Origin: Endomicrobium sp.
GTDB lineage: Bacteria; Elusimicrobiota; Endomicrobiia; Endomicrobiales; Endomicrobiaceae
DNA length: 64,000 bases
Direction: 5' to 3'
Assembly: GCA_031264325.1 (NCBI GenBank)
Contig: JAISEE010000033.1
Coordinates: 1 to 64,000, forward strand
The translations under genes and the position numbers were made by a program. How positions within the stretch are numbered: position 1 is the stretch's first letter; every line of letters begins with the position of its first letter. Below, in pieces: positions 29,213-38,981 of the stretch. The notes beneath the pieces were generated by a model. It worked only from the letters and a program-made list of their open reading frames with translations. It made no database searches and was not told the origin of the DNA.

Positions 29213-32200
29213 ATGCCAATTTTAGATTTTTTATCACCCAAAAATGGAAAAAGACAAAAAATTATTCTTCTTGGTTCTGGGGCGTTGTCTATAGGACAGG
29301 CAGGGGAATTTGATTATTCAGGCTCTCAAGCTGTAAAAGCGTTGGAAGAAGAAGGTTTAGAGGTAATAATTATCAATCCGAATATTGCTTCGGTTCAAAC
29401 TAACAAGGGTCCAAGCAAGAACGTTTATCTGTACCCTATTACTCCTTTTTGGGTTGAAAAAATTATCAAAATAGAAAAACCTGTTGCTATTATTTCAAGT
29501 TTTGGTGGTCAGACGTCGTTAAACTGTGTTATAGATCTTGAAAAAAACGGTGTTTTGAAAAAATATAATGTAAAGGTTTTGGGAACGCAGGTTAATGCAC
29601 TTGAATTATCTGAAGACAGAGAACTTTTTGCGGAAAAAATGAAGTCTATAAAGGTTCCCATAGCTAAAAGTCATGCAGTTTCCACGGTAAATGAAGCTTT
29701 AAAAACGGCCGAACAAATAGGCTATCCTGTTATTACGCGTTCAGCTTTTGCTTTGGGAGGGATGGGCAGTGGACTTGCAAAAAATTTTACAGAGTTAAAA
29801 AAGCTTACGCAAGTGGCGTTAATGGTTTATCCTCAAGTTTTAATTGAAAAATCTCTTTACGGTTGGAAAGAAATAGAATATGAGGTAATGAGAGACAAAA
29901 ATGGAAATACTGTAACAATATGTAATATGGAAAATTTTGATCCTATGGGAATACACACAGGGGATTCTATAGTCATAGCTCCGTGTCAGACAATAAATAA
30001 CACAGAAAATAATATGCTTAGAGACACAGCCATTAAAATTGCCCAAAACATTGGCATAGTTGGCGAATGTAATGTACAGTATGCTTTAAACCCTGAAGGC
30101 TACGGTTTTTATGTTATAGAAATTAATGCAAGACTTTCTCGTTCCAGTGCTTTGGCAAGCAAAGCGACAGGCTATCCTATAGCTTATATAGCGACAAAAA
30201 TCGTTATAGGTTTTGATTTATTGGAACTAAAAAATCCTGTTACTGGTACAACGTCTGCATTTTATGAGCCTTCACTTGATTACGTTACTTTAAAAGTTCC
30301 TCGCTGGGATTTAAATAAGTTTACTGGAGTTTCTAAAAACTTAGGCACTCAAATGAAGTCTGTCGGAGAAGTTATGGCAATAGGCAGAAATTTTTGTGAA
30401 GTTATGCAAAAGGCTCTTAGAATGGTTAATGAGAGTGAAAATGGCATAACTGTAAATATTTTTAAAGAGGCTTCGGATGAAGATCTTGATAAAGAGCTTT
30501 TGTCACCGACAAATTTAAGAATTTTTTCAATTTATGAAACTTTTAAAAGAGGAAAGTCTATCGAATATGTTTATGAAAAAACGAAGATAAATTATTGGTT
30601 TTTGTCTCATATTTTGTATTTGGCAAATGTTGAATCTGAATTATTTAATTTTTTTGTAACCCATGTTGAAAAAAAATTTTTGTTTACAACTCGAGATGTA
30701 TATAATGCTTATAAAAAAATTCCAAAAGAACATTTGCGTTGTCTAAAATCAAAAGGGTTTTCTGATTTTCAGCTTACGAAAATTTTCCTTTTGGCGTGTT
30801 TGTCTAGTCAAGCAAAGTTGAGCATAAAGCAAATACGAACTTTATCTTTTGGTATAAGAAAATTGAGAAAAAAATTAGGTGTTCTTCCTGTTGTAAAGCA
30901 AATAGATACAACGTCTTCTGAGTACCCAACAAAATCTAATTATTTATATCTTACATATGATGGCATTCATAGCGATATATCTCCTAGAAAGAACGCAAAG
31001 AGTGTTATTATTTTGGGTAGTGGAAGTTACCGTATAGGCAGTAGCTTGGAGTTTGACTGGTGTTCTGTTATGACAAGTAGTTATTTCAAAAATAAAAAAA
31101 ATGATAGCGTTATTATAAACTGTAATCCAGAAACAGTTTCTACAGATTATAGCGTTTCTGACAGACTTTATTTTGAAGAATTATCTTCAGAAAGAGTTTT
31201 GGATATTATAGATATTGAAAACACAAAAGGCGTCGTGGCGTGCATGGGCGGACAGAATCCTAATAATTTAATTCAATCTTTAAACGAGGCCAAAGTAAAT
31301 ATTTTGGGACACAGTCAAAAGAGTGTTGATGGGGCTGAAGATAGAGAGAAATTCTCAGCAATGCTTGATAAACTTGGCATAGATCAGCCAGATTGGATCT
31401 CAGCTATTTCCAGAGACGAAATAGAAAAATTTATAGAAAAAGTTGGATTTCCTGTACTTATACGTCCGAGTTTTGTATTGTCTGGAACACTCATGAATGT
31501 TGCTAATGACAAAGAAAGTTTGGAACATTATATGTCATTAACCAAAGATATTTCAACTGATTTTCCAGTAGTTATTTCAAAATTTATACTTGATGCAAAA
31601 GAAATAGAGTGCGATGGAGTAGCTAAAGCTGGAGAAGTTATATTATCGCTCGTTACTGAACATATAGAAAATGCTGGCGTTCACAGCGGTGATGCCACTA
31701 TGGTCTTTCCATCGCAAAAAATATATACCCGTACAGTAAATATTATTAAAGACATAGTTAGAAAAATAGTGAAAGGCCTTAATTTGAATGGACCTTTCAA
31801 TATACAGTTTATAGCTAAAGAAAATGATGTAAAGGTAATAGAATGTAATGCAAGAGCTTCAAGATCATTTCCTTTTATTTCAAAAGTTTCTGGCATAAAT
31901 TTAGCAGAGCTTTCTTGTAAAGTTATGAATAATGAGATAGTGAAAAAGATTTTGATTGACGAAAGCGAGATACCATATGTTGGTGTTAAAGCATCTATGT
32001 TTAGTTTTCAAAGACTTGACGGTGCGGATCCTGTAATAGGTGTTGAAATGGCATCAACTGGTGAAGTTGGTTGTTTGGGCAATAAGTTTGATCATGCGAT
32101 GCTTTTATCAATGGAAGCTACGCAAATAAGAAAGCCAAAAAAGGGAATTTTAATAAGCACAGGTAGAGAAAAAGATAAAATTAAATTTATGGAAGTTGTT

Positions 32201-32527
32201 GATAATCTTTATAAACTCGGTATTCCTGTTTATGCTACAAGAGGGACCACAAAATTTCTTGAGGGTAAAGGGTACAAGGCTGAGGTTGTTCACTGGAATC
32301 GCAATCCAAGGGCAGTGGATATAATAATAGAAGGAAAAGTTGACTTTGTAATCAACATAAACAAAAATTTAAGCATTGACGAACTACACAATAATTCAGA
32401 AATAAGAAAAATAGCTGTTAAGTGTGGTTGCTCGTTGCTTACAAATCTTGAGAAGACAATAGCTTACTTAAGAGCCTATGATTCTTATTGTGAGCTACAA
32501 AGTATAGATCATTGCATAAGTTTGTAG
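29213..32527 (+). CDS. carB: Carbamoyl-phosphate synthase large subunit
   Basis: Encodes 1104 residues, slightly longer than the usual 1060-1080. Two homologous ATP-grasp halves are visible. The first has LLGSGALSIGQAGEFDYSGSQ, INPNIASVQTN and the carboxyphosphate-site segment RSAFALGGMGSG. The second has ILGSGSYRIGSSLEFDWCS, NCNPETVSTDYSVSDRLYFEEL and RPSFVLSGTLMNVA. The C-terminal MGS-like allosteric domain (about 950-1104) begins KPKKGILISTGREKDK. AAGAGG precedes the ATG at 29213. The central oligomerisation region (about 430-600) is Lys- and Phe-rich and seems more diverged than the catalytic parts. All key motifs are kept, so the enzyme is probably active with CarA. Confidence 0.97.
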   Translation: MPILDFLSPKNGKRQKIILLGSGALSIGQAGEFDYSGSQAVKALEEEGLEVIIINPNIASVQTNKGPSKNVYLYPITPFWVEKIIKIEKPVAIISSFGGQTSLNCVIDLEKNGVLKKYNVKVLGTQVNALELSEDRELFAEKMKSIKVPIAKSHAVSTVNEALKTAEQIGYPVITRSAFALGGMGSGLAKNFTELKKLTQVALMVYPQVLIEKSLYGWKEIEYEVMRDKNGNTVTICNMENFDPMGIHTGDSIVIAPCQTINNTENNMLRDTAIKIAQNIGIVGECNVQYALNPEGYGFYVIEINARLSRSSALASKATGYPIAYIATKIVIGFDLLELKNPVTGTTSAFYEPSLDYVTLKVPRWDLNKFTGVSKNLGTQMKSVGEVMAIGRNFCEVMQKALRMVNESENGITVNIFKEASDEDLDKELLSPTNLRIFSIYETFKRGKSIEYVYEKTKINYWFLSHILYLANVESELFNFFVTHVEKKFLFTTRDVYNAYKKIPKEHLRCLKSKGFSDFQLTKIFLLACLSSQAKLSIKQIRTLSFGIRKLRKKLGVLPVVKQIDTTSSEYPTKSNYLYLTYDGIHSDISPRKNAKSVIILGSGSYRIGSSLEFDWCSVMTSSYFKNKKNDSVIINCNPETVSTDYSVSDRLYFEELSSERVLDIIDIENTKGVVACMGGQNPNNLIQSLNEAKVNILGHSQKSVDGAEDREKFSAMLDKLGIDQPDWISAISRDEIEKFIEKVGFPVLIRPSFVLSGTLMNVANDKESLEHYMSLTKDISTDFPVVISKFILDAKEIECDGVAKAGEVILSLVTEHIENAGVHSGDATMVFPSQKIYTRTVNIIKDIVRKIVKGLNLNGPFNIQFIAKENDVKVIECNARASRSFPFISKVSGINLAELSCKVMNNEIVKKILIDESEIPYVGVKASMFSFQRLDGADPVIGVEMASTGEVGCLGNKFDHAMLLSMEATQIRKPKKGILISTGREKDKIKFMEVVDNLYKLGIPVYATRGTTKFLEGKGYKAEVVHWNRNPRAVDIIIEGKVDFVININKNLSIDELHNNSEIRKIAVKCGCSLLTNLEKTIAYLRAYDSYCELQSIDHCISL

Positions 32528-32717
32528 TTTTTACTTGAATAAACATTATTTTAAATGTAATATAAATAAATTGTATCTTGTTAACGAATTAATATAATTA
32601 ACTAATCTGAAAAAGTTGATAAAAGTGTGGAATGGATATAAATTTATAAAAACATAACAATCAATTTAATACAGTTTTGTATTAGTTGGGTTTTCTTTAT
32701 TTAAAAGGATTTTATTT

Positions 32718-34097
32718 ATGTGTGGAATTATTGGTGTAGAAAATAATGAAAATGCAGCTGTACTTGCTTCGGCTGGTCTTATAACTCTTCAACACAGAGG
32801 AGAAGAATCTGTAGGCATAACAATTAGCGGTAAAGAAAAAATGAAAACTTTTAAATCCATGGGACTTGTTTCAACTTTATTTAATGAGGATACTTTGTTG
32901 AATAGACTTTCAGGAACAACAGCTATTGGCCATGTACGTTACACAACTTCTTCTAAAAGTTCTTTAATAAACGCTCAGCCTTTTCAGATAAACTGTATTC
33001 ATGGAAATGTAGCTGTAGCTCATAATGGAAATATAACAAATTTTTTTAAAATAAGAGAAATGCTTCTTAAAAAAGGGGCTATATTTAGCCATACTTCAGA
33101 TACGGAAATTTTATTACACCTTATAGCTATGTCTAAGGGAAATCTTGCTGATGTTGTGGCAAAATCTTTGTATAAACTTAAAGGTGCCTTTTCTCTTGTT
33201 ATTCTTAAAGACAAAACTCTTATAGGAGCAAGAGATGAAAATGGTTTTAGGCCTTTGGTTTTGGGGAAGATAAACGATTCTTACGTAATATCTTCGGAAA
33301 CATCTGCAATTGAAGTTATAGGCGGCACGTATATAAGAGATATAATGCCAGGAGAAATCGTTGTTATAGAAAATGGTCAAATAAAAAAATCATTTTTTTA
33401 TAAAAAATCTAAGCAACAACATACATGTATTTTTGAACAGGTTTATTTTTCAAGACCTGATAGTATAATGTTTGGTAAAACTGTAAAAGAAGCTAGAGTA
33501 AAAATGGGGGAACTTCTTGCTAAGCAGGCAAAAGACGTAAAAGCGGACATTGTTATGCCTGTTCCAGACACTGGTTATTACGCAGCTTTAGGTTTTGCAA
33601 GAGCTTCAAATATACTTTTTGAAAACGGTTTTGTAAGAAATCATTATGTAGGTAGATCTTTTATAAAACCTTCCCAAAATTTGAGAGATGTTACGGCGAG
33701 ACTTAAATTATGGCCCATGAAAGAAGTTATAAATGGTAAAGATATTGTGCTTCTTGACGATTCTATAGTGAGAGGAACAACATCAAAAAGGCTTCTTGGT
33801 GTTTTAAAAGAAGCCGGGGCGAAGAAAATTCATTTTGTTTTGTCTTGTCCGCCTATAATAGACTCTTGCTATTATGGAATAGATACGCCAACAAAATTTC
33901 ATTTAATAGCTGCTAATAATTCTGTTGAAGAAATGAGAAAATATTTAGATGTGGATAGTTTGACATTTTTAAGTTTAGAAAATCTTGTAAAAGCTTGTTC
34001 TTTTTCAGCTGAAAAAGAACAAGCTTTTTGTACTGCGTGCTTTACTGGAAGATATCCTACAAAAATCTCAAAGAATACATATAAGGAAGGCCATTAA
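32718..34097 (+). CDS. purF: Amidophosphoribosyltransferase
   Basis: Encodes 459 residues. It transfers glutamine amide nitrogen to PRPP, the first step of purine synthesis. It begins MCGIIGVENN, so the catalytic cysteine is residue 2 and is exposed by simple methionine removal; no propeptide is present. The N-terminal Ntn glutaminase domain has LITLQHRGEESVG, GHVRYTTSS and AVAHNGNITN. The PRPP site is DIVLLDDSIVRGTTSKRL. Cysteines at positions matching the Bacillus-type Fe-S enzymes (CIFEQVYFSRPDS, LSCPPIIDSCYYG, FCTACFTGRYP) suggest a 4Fe-4S cluster, fitting anaerobic life. pyrG starts only two bases after its stop, so the two are coupled. Confidence 0.96.
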   Translation: MCGIIGVENNENAAVLASAGLITLQHRGEESVGITISGKEKMKTFKSMGLVSTLFNEDTLLNRLSGTTAIGHVRYTTSSKSSLINAQPFQINCIHGNVAVAHNGNITNFFKIREMLLKKGAIFSHTSDTEILLHLIAMSKGNLADVVAKSLYKLKGAFSLVILKDKTLIGARDENGFRPLVLGKINDSYVISSETSAIEVIGGTYIRDIMPGEIVVIENGQIKKSFFYKKSKQQHTCIFEQVYFSRPDSIMFGKTVKEARVKMGELLAKQAKDVKADIVMPVPDTGYYAALGFARASNILFENGFVRNHYVGRSFIKPSQNLRDVTARLKLWPMKEVINGKDIVLLDDSIVRGTTSKRLLGVLKEAGAKKIHFVLSCPPIIDSCYYGIDTPTKFHLIAANNSVEEMRKYLDVDSLTFLSLENLVKACSFSAEKEQAFCTACFTGRYPTKISKNTYKEGH

Positions 34098-34099
34098 AT

Positions 34100-35689
34100 A
34101 TGGCAAAGTATATTTTTATTACGGGTGGGGTTGTGAGCTCTTTAGGAAAGGGAATTTCTGGAGCCAGCATAGGAAAGCTTTTACAGCTTCATGGTTTTAA
34201 AGTTAACATGATTAAATTCGATCCATATATAAATGTTGATCCTGGAACTATGAATCCATATCAACATGGTGAGGTTTTTGTAACTATTGACGGAGCAGAG
34301 ACTGATTTAGATTTAGGAACATACGAGAGATTTTTGGATGTTTATACAAGCAAAGCAAACACAAATACTTCTGGTGATATTTATCGCGTAGTAATAGATA
34401 GAGAGAGAAGAGGAGATTACGGTGGAGCAACAGTACAGGTTATACCGCACATAACTGACGAAATAAAAAGACGTTTTTCAGCGTTGAAAGATGAGTGTGA
34501 TATTTCTATTATTGAAATAGGTGGCACTGTTGGGGATATTGAGGGTCTTCCATTTATGGAAGCTGTTAGGCAGTTTCAACTTGAAAATAGAAAAGAAGAT
34601 ATTTTTAGCATACATGTCACACTTGTTCCTTATATAGCCGGTGCCCGTGAACTTAAAACAAAACCTACACAGCATTCCGTTAATAAGTTAAGGGAAATAG
34701 GTATTTCTCCAGATATGATTATATCTAGAACAGAACATCATCTTGATAAATTTTTAAAAAGAAAGATAGCCTTGTTTTGTAATATGAAAGAAAATTATGT
34801 TGTGGAAGCCATAGACGCATCTTCAATTTATTATATACCCGAAGCGTTTTATAGTCAAAAAGTTGATACTCTTGTAATGAAAAAACTTAAGATAAAGCCA
34901 AAGAAGAAATTTGATAAATCTTGGTTTGTAAAGATAAAGTCTTTTAGTGAGTTTTCTAGAACTGTTAAAGTTGCTGTTGTTGGAAAATATGCTGATTTGA
35001 AGGATGCTTATAAATCTATTGACGAATCTTTAAATATTGCCGCTGCTGCTCTAAAAGCAAAAGTTAGAGTAGATTATTTGGGGGCTGAAGATAAAGGTTT
35101 ATTAAAAAAAATAAAGAATTACGATGCTATTTTAGTTCCTGGAGGTTTTGGAAATAGGGGAGTTGAAGGAAAAATAAGAGCTATAACTTATGCTAGAGAG
35201 AATAAAATTCCTTTTTTAGGAATATGTCTAGGCATGCAGTGTAGTGTTATAGAGATAGCAAGGAATCTTGCTAATCTTAAAGATGCAAATTCAACGGAGT
35301 TTTGTAAAGCTACAAAATATCCCGTAATTAAAATTCTTGATGAGCAAAAAAATATTAAATACATGGGAGGTACAATGAGACTTGGCAGTTATAAGTCTAA
35401 GTTAAAAAAAAATACTTTAGCTTATAAGTTATATAAATCTTCAGAAATAGAAGAGCGTCATAGGCACAGATATGAAATGAATCCTGAATTTGTTGAAATC
35501 TTAAAAAAAGTCGGATTGTATATCTCTGCATACCATAAAGATGTATTGCCTGAGATCATTGAAATGAAAAACCATCCATTCTTTATAGGAGTACAATTTC
35601 ATCCTGAGTTTGCTTCAAGACCTATGAAACCTCATCCACTTTTTGAAGGGTTTATTAATGTGGCATTGTTAAATAAAAAGAAACAATAA
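34100..35689 (+). CDS. pyrG: CTP synthase
   Basis: Encodes 529 residues, normal for PyrG, which makes CTP from UTP, ATP and glutamine. The N-terminal amidoligase domain has FITGGVVSSLGKGISGAS (P-loop), KFDPYINVDPGTMNPYQHGEVFV, DLDLGTYERFLD and EIGGTVGDIEGLPFMEA. The C-terminal glutaminase domain has VPGGFGNRG, the nucleophile in FLGICLGMQ, MRLGSY and the catalytic QFHPEFASRP. It follows purF by two bases, forming a nucleotide-synthesis pair. There is no obvious terminator after it. Confidence 0.97.
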   Translation: MAKYIFITGGVVSSLGKGISGASIGKLLQLHGFKVNMIKFDPYINVDPGTMNPYQHGEVFVTIDGAETDLDLGTYERFLDVYTSKANTNTSGDIYRVVIDRERRGDYGGATVQVIPHITDEIKRRFSALKDECDISIIEIGGTVGDIEGLPFMEAVRQFQLENRKEDIFSIHVTLVPYIAGARELKTKPTQHSVNKLREIGISPDMIISRTEHHLDKFLKRKIALFCNMKENYVVEAIDASSIYYIPEAFYSQKVDTLVMKKLKIKPKKKFDKSWFVKIKSFSEFSRTVKVAVVGKYADLKDAYKSIDESLNIAAAALKAKVRVDYLGAEDKGLLKKIKNYDAILVPGGFGNRGVEGKIRAITYARENKIPFLGICLGMQCSVIEIARNLANLKDANSTEFCKATKYPVIKILDEQKNIKYMGGTMRLGSYKSKLKKNTLAYKLYKSSEIEERHRHRYEMNPEFVEILKKVGLYISAYHKDVLPEIIEMKNHPFFIGVQFHPEFASRPMKPHPLFEGFINVALLNKKKQ

Positions 35690-35845
35690 AGTAGTAGATT
35701 TTTTTAAAATGATTTTAAAATTCAATTGATAAAAATAGAAAAATTTTGAATGCAAAAGACGCTTTAGTTGGTAAATTATCAATTAAGGAATAGTAAAGTT
35801 AAATTTTTCAATAGATTGTTAAACGGAAATTGTCTCTATGAAATA

Positions 35846-36320
35846 AGTATTTTGGAGTCAATAAGAGCGTCCCTGAAGCTACTTCGGTTCATGGTGGTAC
35901 ACACAAAGATCCTATAGATCAAGAATGGAGTAAAACAATAAAAGATAGATTTCGATAAATGATCGAGAGTGTTTTTTAGAAAACATCTATTAACATGAGT
36001 TTATGTGCATTTAATTTTTTTTGTTTTTTTTATTTTCCAAACATATTGTTCTTTTTAATGTAAAATTATAAAAAGTATTGTTTTCACTTATAAAAAAACA
36101 TCAAAAAAATAAAAAACTTGGCCTGATTTAATTTTAAGGACTCTAATAAGAGACCTATCAAGCTCCTATATGTTTTGCTGGTAGTGGAGCGCAAGTAAGA
36201 AAGAAGATATCGCATTCGATTTTATACATAATATAATTTTGTGCCACTTTTACAAAAAACAGATTAGAACAAAAGAAGTGGCTATTATATCATGATGCTG
36301 ATTGTGAACTAATAAAATGA
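35846..36320 (+). pseudogene. Decayed plus-strand gene, family unknown
   Basis: Two protein-like pieces with stops between them suggest one broken gene. At about 35846-35958 one frame reads YFGVNKSVPEATSVHGGTHK, then DPIDQEWSKTIKDRFR before TAA. At 36153-36320 a frame reads APICFAGSGAQVRKKISHS, a stop, then FTKNRLEQKKWLLYHDADCE before TGA. The GGTHKDP and YHDADCE stretches do not look like chance AT-rich reading. I cannot name the family. Confidence 0.45.
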
Positions 36321-37363
36321 CACATCCCACTCAATATGCTGATATTTATAACTTATTGGAGCAGTTATGTTTTTAAAGATAGCATGTTATATGAGTATCA
36401 AATTTTATGTGTAATGTAAAACAGTATGTTAATCTATGATACATTTTCCGACAAATCTTAATATCTCACAATTTATACTGCTTTATAATATGTTCTCGTT
36501 TTACAACAATAGGCTTTTTATATTTGGCAATGGTTTTTTTATCCATTTTAAAAAATTTAATAATATGAACTTATTCCTTATAAAGAACATTTGGCGCAAA
36601 TGCCTTATTTTGTCAGATGTCATCTTAGTAATTATTTTTTTAAATACTTTTATTACTTTATAATATATAAATTAAAGTTTTACTTATGAAATGTTGAAAT
36701 AAATAATTGTAAAATAAGAAAGTGTAAAATAAATACTTACAAAGTTTTAAGCAAGATTTTATCTTGGTGTAGTTAAAATATACTCTGGAAAGAATTAAAT
36801 GCCATATACATTATATTTTGGCATGTTGCCCATATATACGCGTCAAAAAATTGTGTTATATATTTGGTGGCTAAGATATTTTATCCATGAAATATTATTA
36901 TTTTTTATTATTTCTAATTAAAATTAGTATTTTCCAGTTTTTTAAAATTTATTTCAGCGTCTGAAAGTTTTTTACATTTTACACATAATACATAAAAGAT
37001 TTTGATGTAGAACGTCATTTAAATCAGCATTTATTTGAAGTATAGTTAAGTATAATCAGCTGTTAATTGCAAGTAAAATATTTGTTCTGTTTCTTTTGAT
37101 CAGCTTCGCTTTTACTAAAAATTCATCATAATATTTGTTAATAATTTGTATTATAATATATAGTAATTCCCATAAATTATTTTACAACAACGACATAAAA
37201 ATTTTTACTATTGCCAATTTATTTGATAAAGAAAATTTTTAATTTTTTCACTACCGAGGTGTCAAGTATGTTTAAATGCGTTTTGTTTTTGTGGCAGGCA
37301 TAAGTATACGCCAGAAGCTATTGTCTACAAAGAATTTAGTTCAAAAATATTTTAATTTCACGA

Positions 37364-37403
37364 TTATATATTTTATAATCTTTAAAGATTATAAAATATA
37401 TAA
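37364..37403. repeat. 40-bp perfect palindrome
   Basis: All 40 bases are self-complementary about a centre between 37383 and 37384 (half-site TTATATATTTTATAATCTTT). It has no loop and no T-run, so it is not a typical terminator. It lies in decayed DNA, far from any intact promoter. Long perfect palindromes are usually unstable, so either it arose recently or it is maintained. Confidence 0.85.
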
Positions 37404-37700
37404 AAAGCTAACTGTTGTTTATATTTTTATTAAAGAGTATGTTTAGTTTAACTTCATATTCATATATGCTTTGGAAAGTAATAACTTTGTCTGTATTTTA
37501 TCTTTTTTTAGTTGCATCAATAAGCTCCGGTATTAAGTAAAGGCATATTTACTATTTGGATTCAAGAAAAATGTTTGTATTGTCTGCTATTTGAAGTGCA
37601 AGTTTGAAAAAAAATTTAGATTTGACAAAGTATAAATCTAAACACATTATACAAAGCTAATAAATTACCTTGTATAATGTGTTATAATATCAAGAAAATA

Positions 37701-37898
37701 ATGATGAAAGAAATCGAAGTGTTCATCTTTTAGGAAAGCTTGGCGATTTAAGATAAAAAGAAAAATTTTCCGGTGATATACCTAAAAGGTTTGCTTGGTA
37801 TTAAGGCTAATAAAGTAAATTTTTATGAAATTGAGTTGTTCGTTGATTTATGGAGCAAAAATCGGATGACCAAATATTGTCAATTTCAATTATTTTAG
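37701..37898 (+). pseudogene. Decayed gene with in-frame stops
   Basis: From ATG 37701 a single frame of 66 codons reads MKEIEVFIF, TAG, ESLAI, TAA, then KNFPVIYLKGLLGIKANKVN and FYEIELFVDLWSKNRMTKY to a TAG at 37896-37898. The frame is kept across two internal stops, so this looks like a gene killed by point mutation. Family unknown. Confidence 0.45.
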
Positions 37899-38770
37899 GT
37901 TTTAAACAGAAAGACGAAAAAATAATGTTATTTATAGCAAAGACATAAATTTAAAAATTAAGTCTAAAATTTTAAATATAAAAATTTTTGAGATTATAAA
38001 AATTTAAAGTTAAAGTTGATGATCTATGATACAAATTGAAGAGAAGTATTCGTATAAGGGTTTATCTAAGTGAGTTTATAATAAAAAGATGTGATTGTCT
38101 GGTTTTAGGAGTGCTTGGTATAAATATTTTTGTAGAAAAAGTTTTGATGTCATTTTTTCAAAACAGTGTCTGGTGTTAAAATTTTTTTGTTTTTTTGAAT
38201 ATGATTTGCAAAAAGTTACAAAAAAATACTTTTGCAGGTTTTATATAGAAATATCTATAATTCTCAAATGGTGTGATATTGGATTTATTAAGTATTAATG
38301 ATGAAAAATTCAATGTTTGAATGGGAGTCCTCCTATAAATGATAATTTTGAATTTAATGGATAAAGAATACAATATTTCGATTTAAAAGTTGAAGGTAGA
38401 ATATATAAAATAGTTTTGGCTTGGATGATTTCTATCAGATTGACAATCATACACTATATTTTGATGTATCTTAAACAGTTTATACGTATTTAGTTGAAAG
38501 ATTTAAAGGACAGAGAAGTAATTCGATTGCGTAATGTTTTCAAAAAGCGAAAGAAGTGTTTTTTTACTGCGTTGATGTCTAGATTTGTTTTTTTTGATAA
38601 AAATATACAGTGTAAATATTTATTATAGGTATTTGTACATATACATACGTCTTGTTCAAGTGTCGTCTTTAAAGTAAACAGTTGAGTATGTTTGTTGATA
38701 AAGTTGATACAAAGGCCCATAAAGATAGGCATAAGACAGATAGTTAGTGATTTTATATAGAGGAGATAAT

Positions 38771-38839
38771 ATGTGGGCTGGACTTAGGGATGAAATTTTG
38801 GATTATCTTTTACCAAAAGCGTTTTATTTATTATTTTAA
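38771..38839 (+). other. 22-codon ORF with strong Shine-Dalgarno (leader peptide or truncated gene)
   Basis: AGAGGAG lies six to seven bases before an ATG that opens MWAGLRDEILDYLLPKAFYL and stops after 22 codons. The ribosome-binding site is among the best in the window, yet the frame is tiny. It is either a gene truncated soon after its start or a leader peptide upstream of the nuclease gene at 38982. Neither can be proved from sequence. Confidence 0.35.
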
Positions 38840-38981
38840 CATTTGAGTTGCTTTTACGAGTTGAATCAATGTAGGGTTATATAGGGAAGAAAGTTTTACT
38901 ATGGGAAAGATAAAAAATTATTTATTCTTTATTAATTGATAAATTTAAAAAAGCAAGAGAGTTTTTTGCAAAAATTGATTT

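Larger units (their letters stand above)
35690..38981. other. Longest decayed spacer in the window, 3.3 kb
   Basis: There is no intact gene between pyrG and the DUF2779 gene. Three protein-like remnants on the plus strand are listed separately (35846-36320, 37701-37898, 38771-38839), together with a 40-bp palindrome at 37364-37403. A hairpin with arms GCCACTT/AAGTGGC lies at 36243-36281. A region at 38095-38300 has open frames rich in Phe and Lys that I could not assign. The base composition is more AT-rich than the flanking genes. Confidence 0.55.

Noticed and set aside
36436-36663. Plus-strand frame of 75 codons rich in Phe, Asn and Ile
   Set aside because: Composition matches random AT-rich DNA; no motif, no Shine-Dalgarno, no conserved context.
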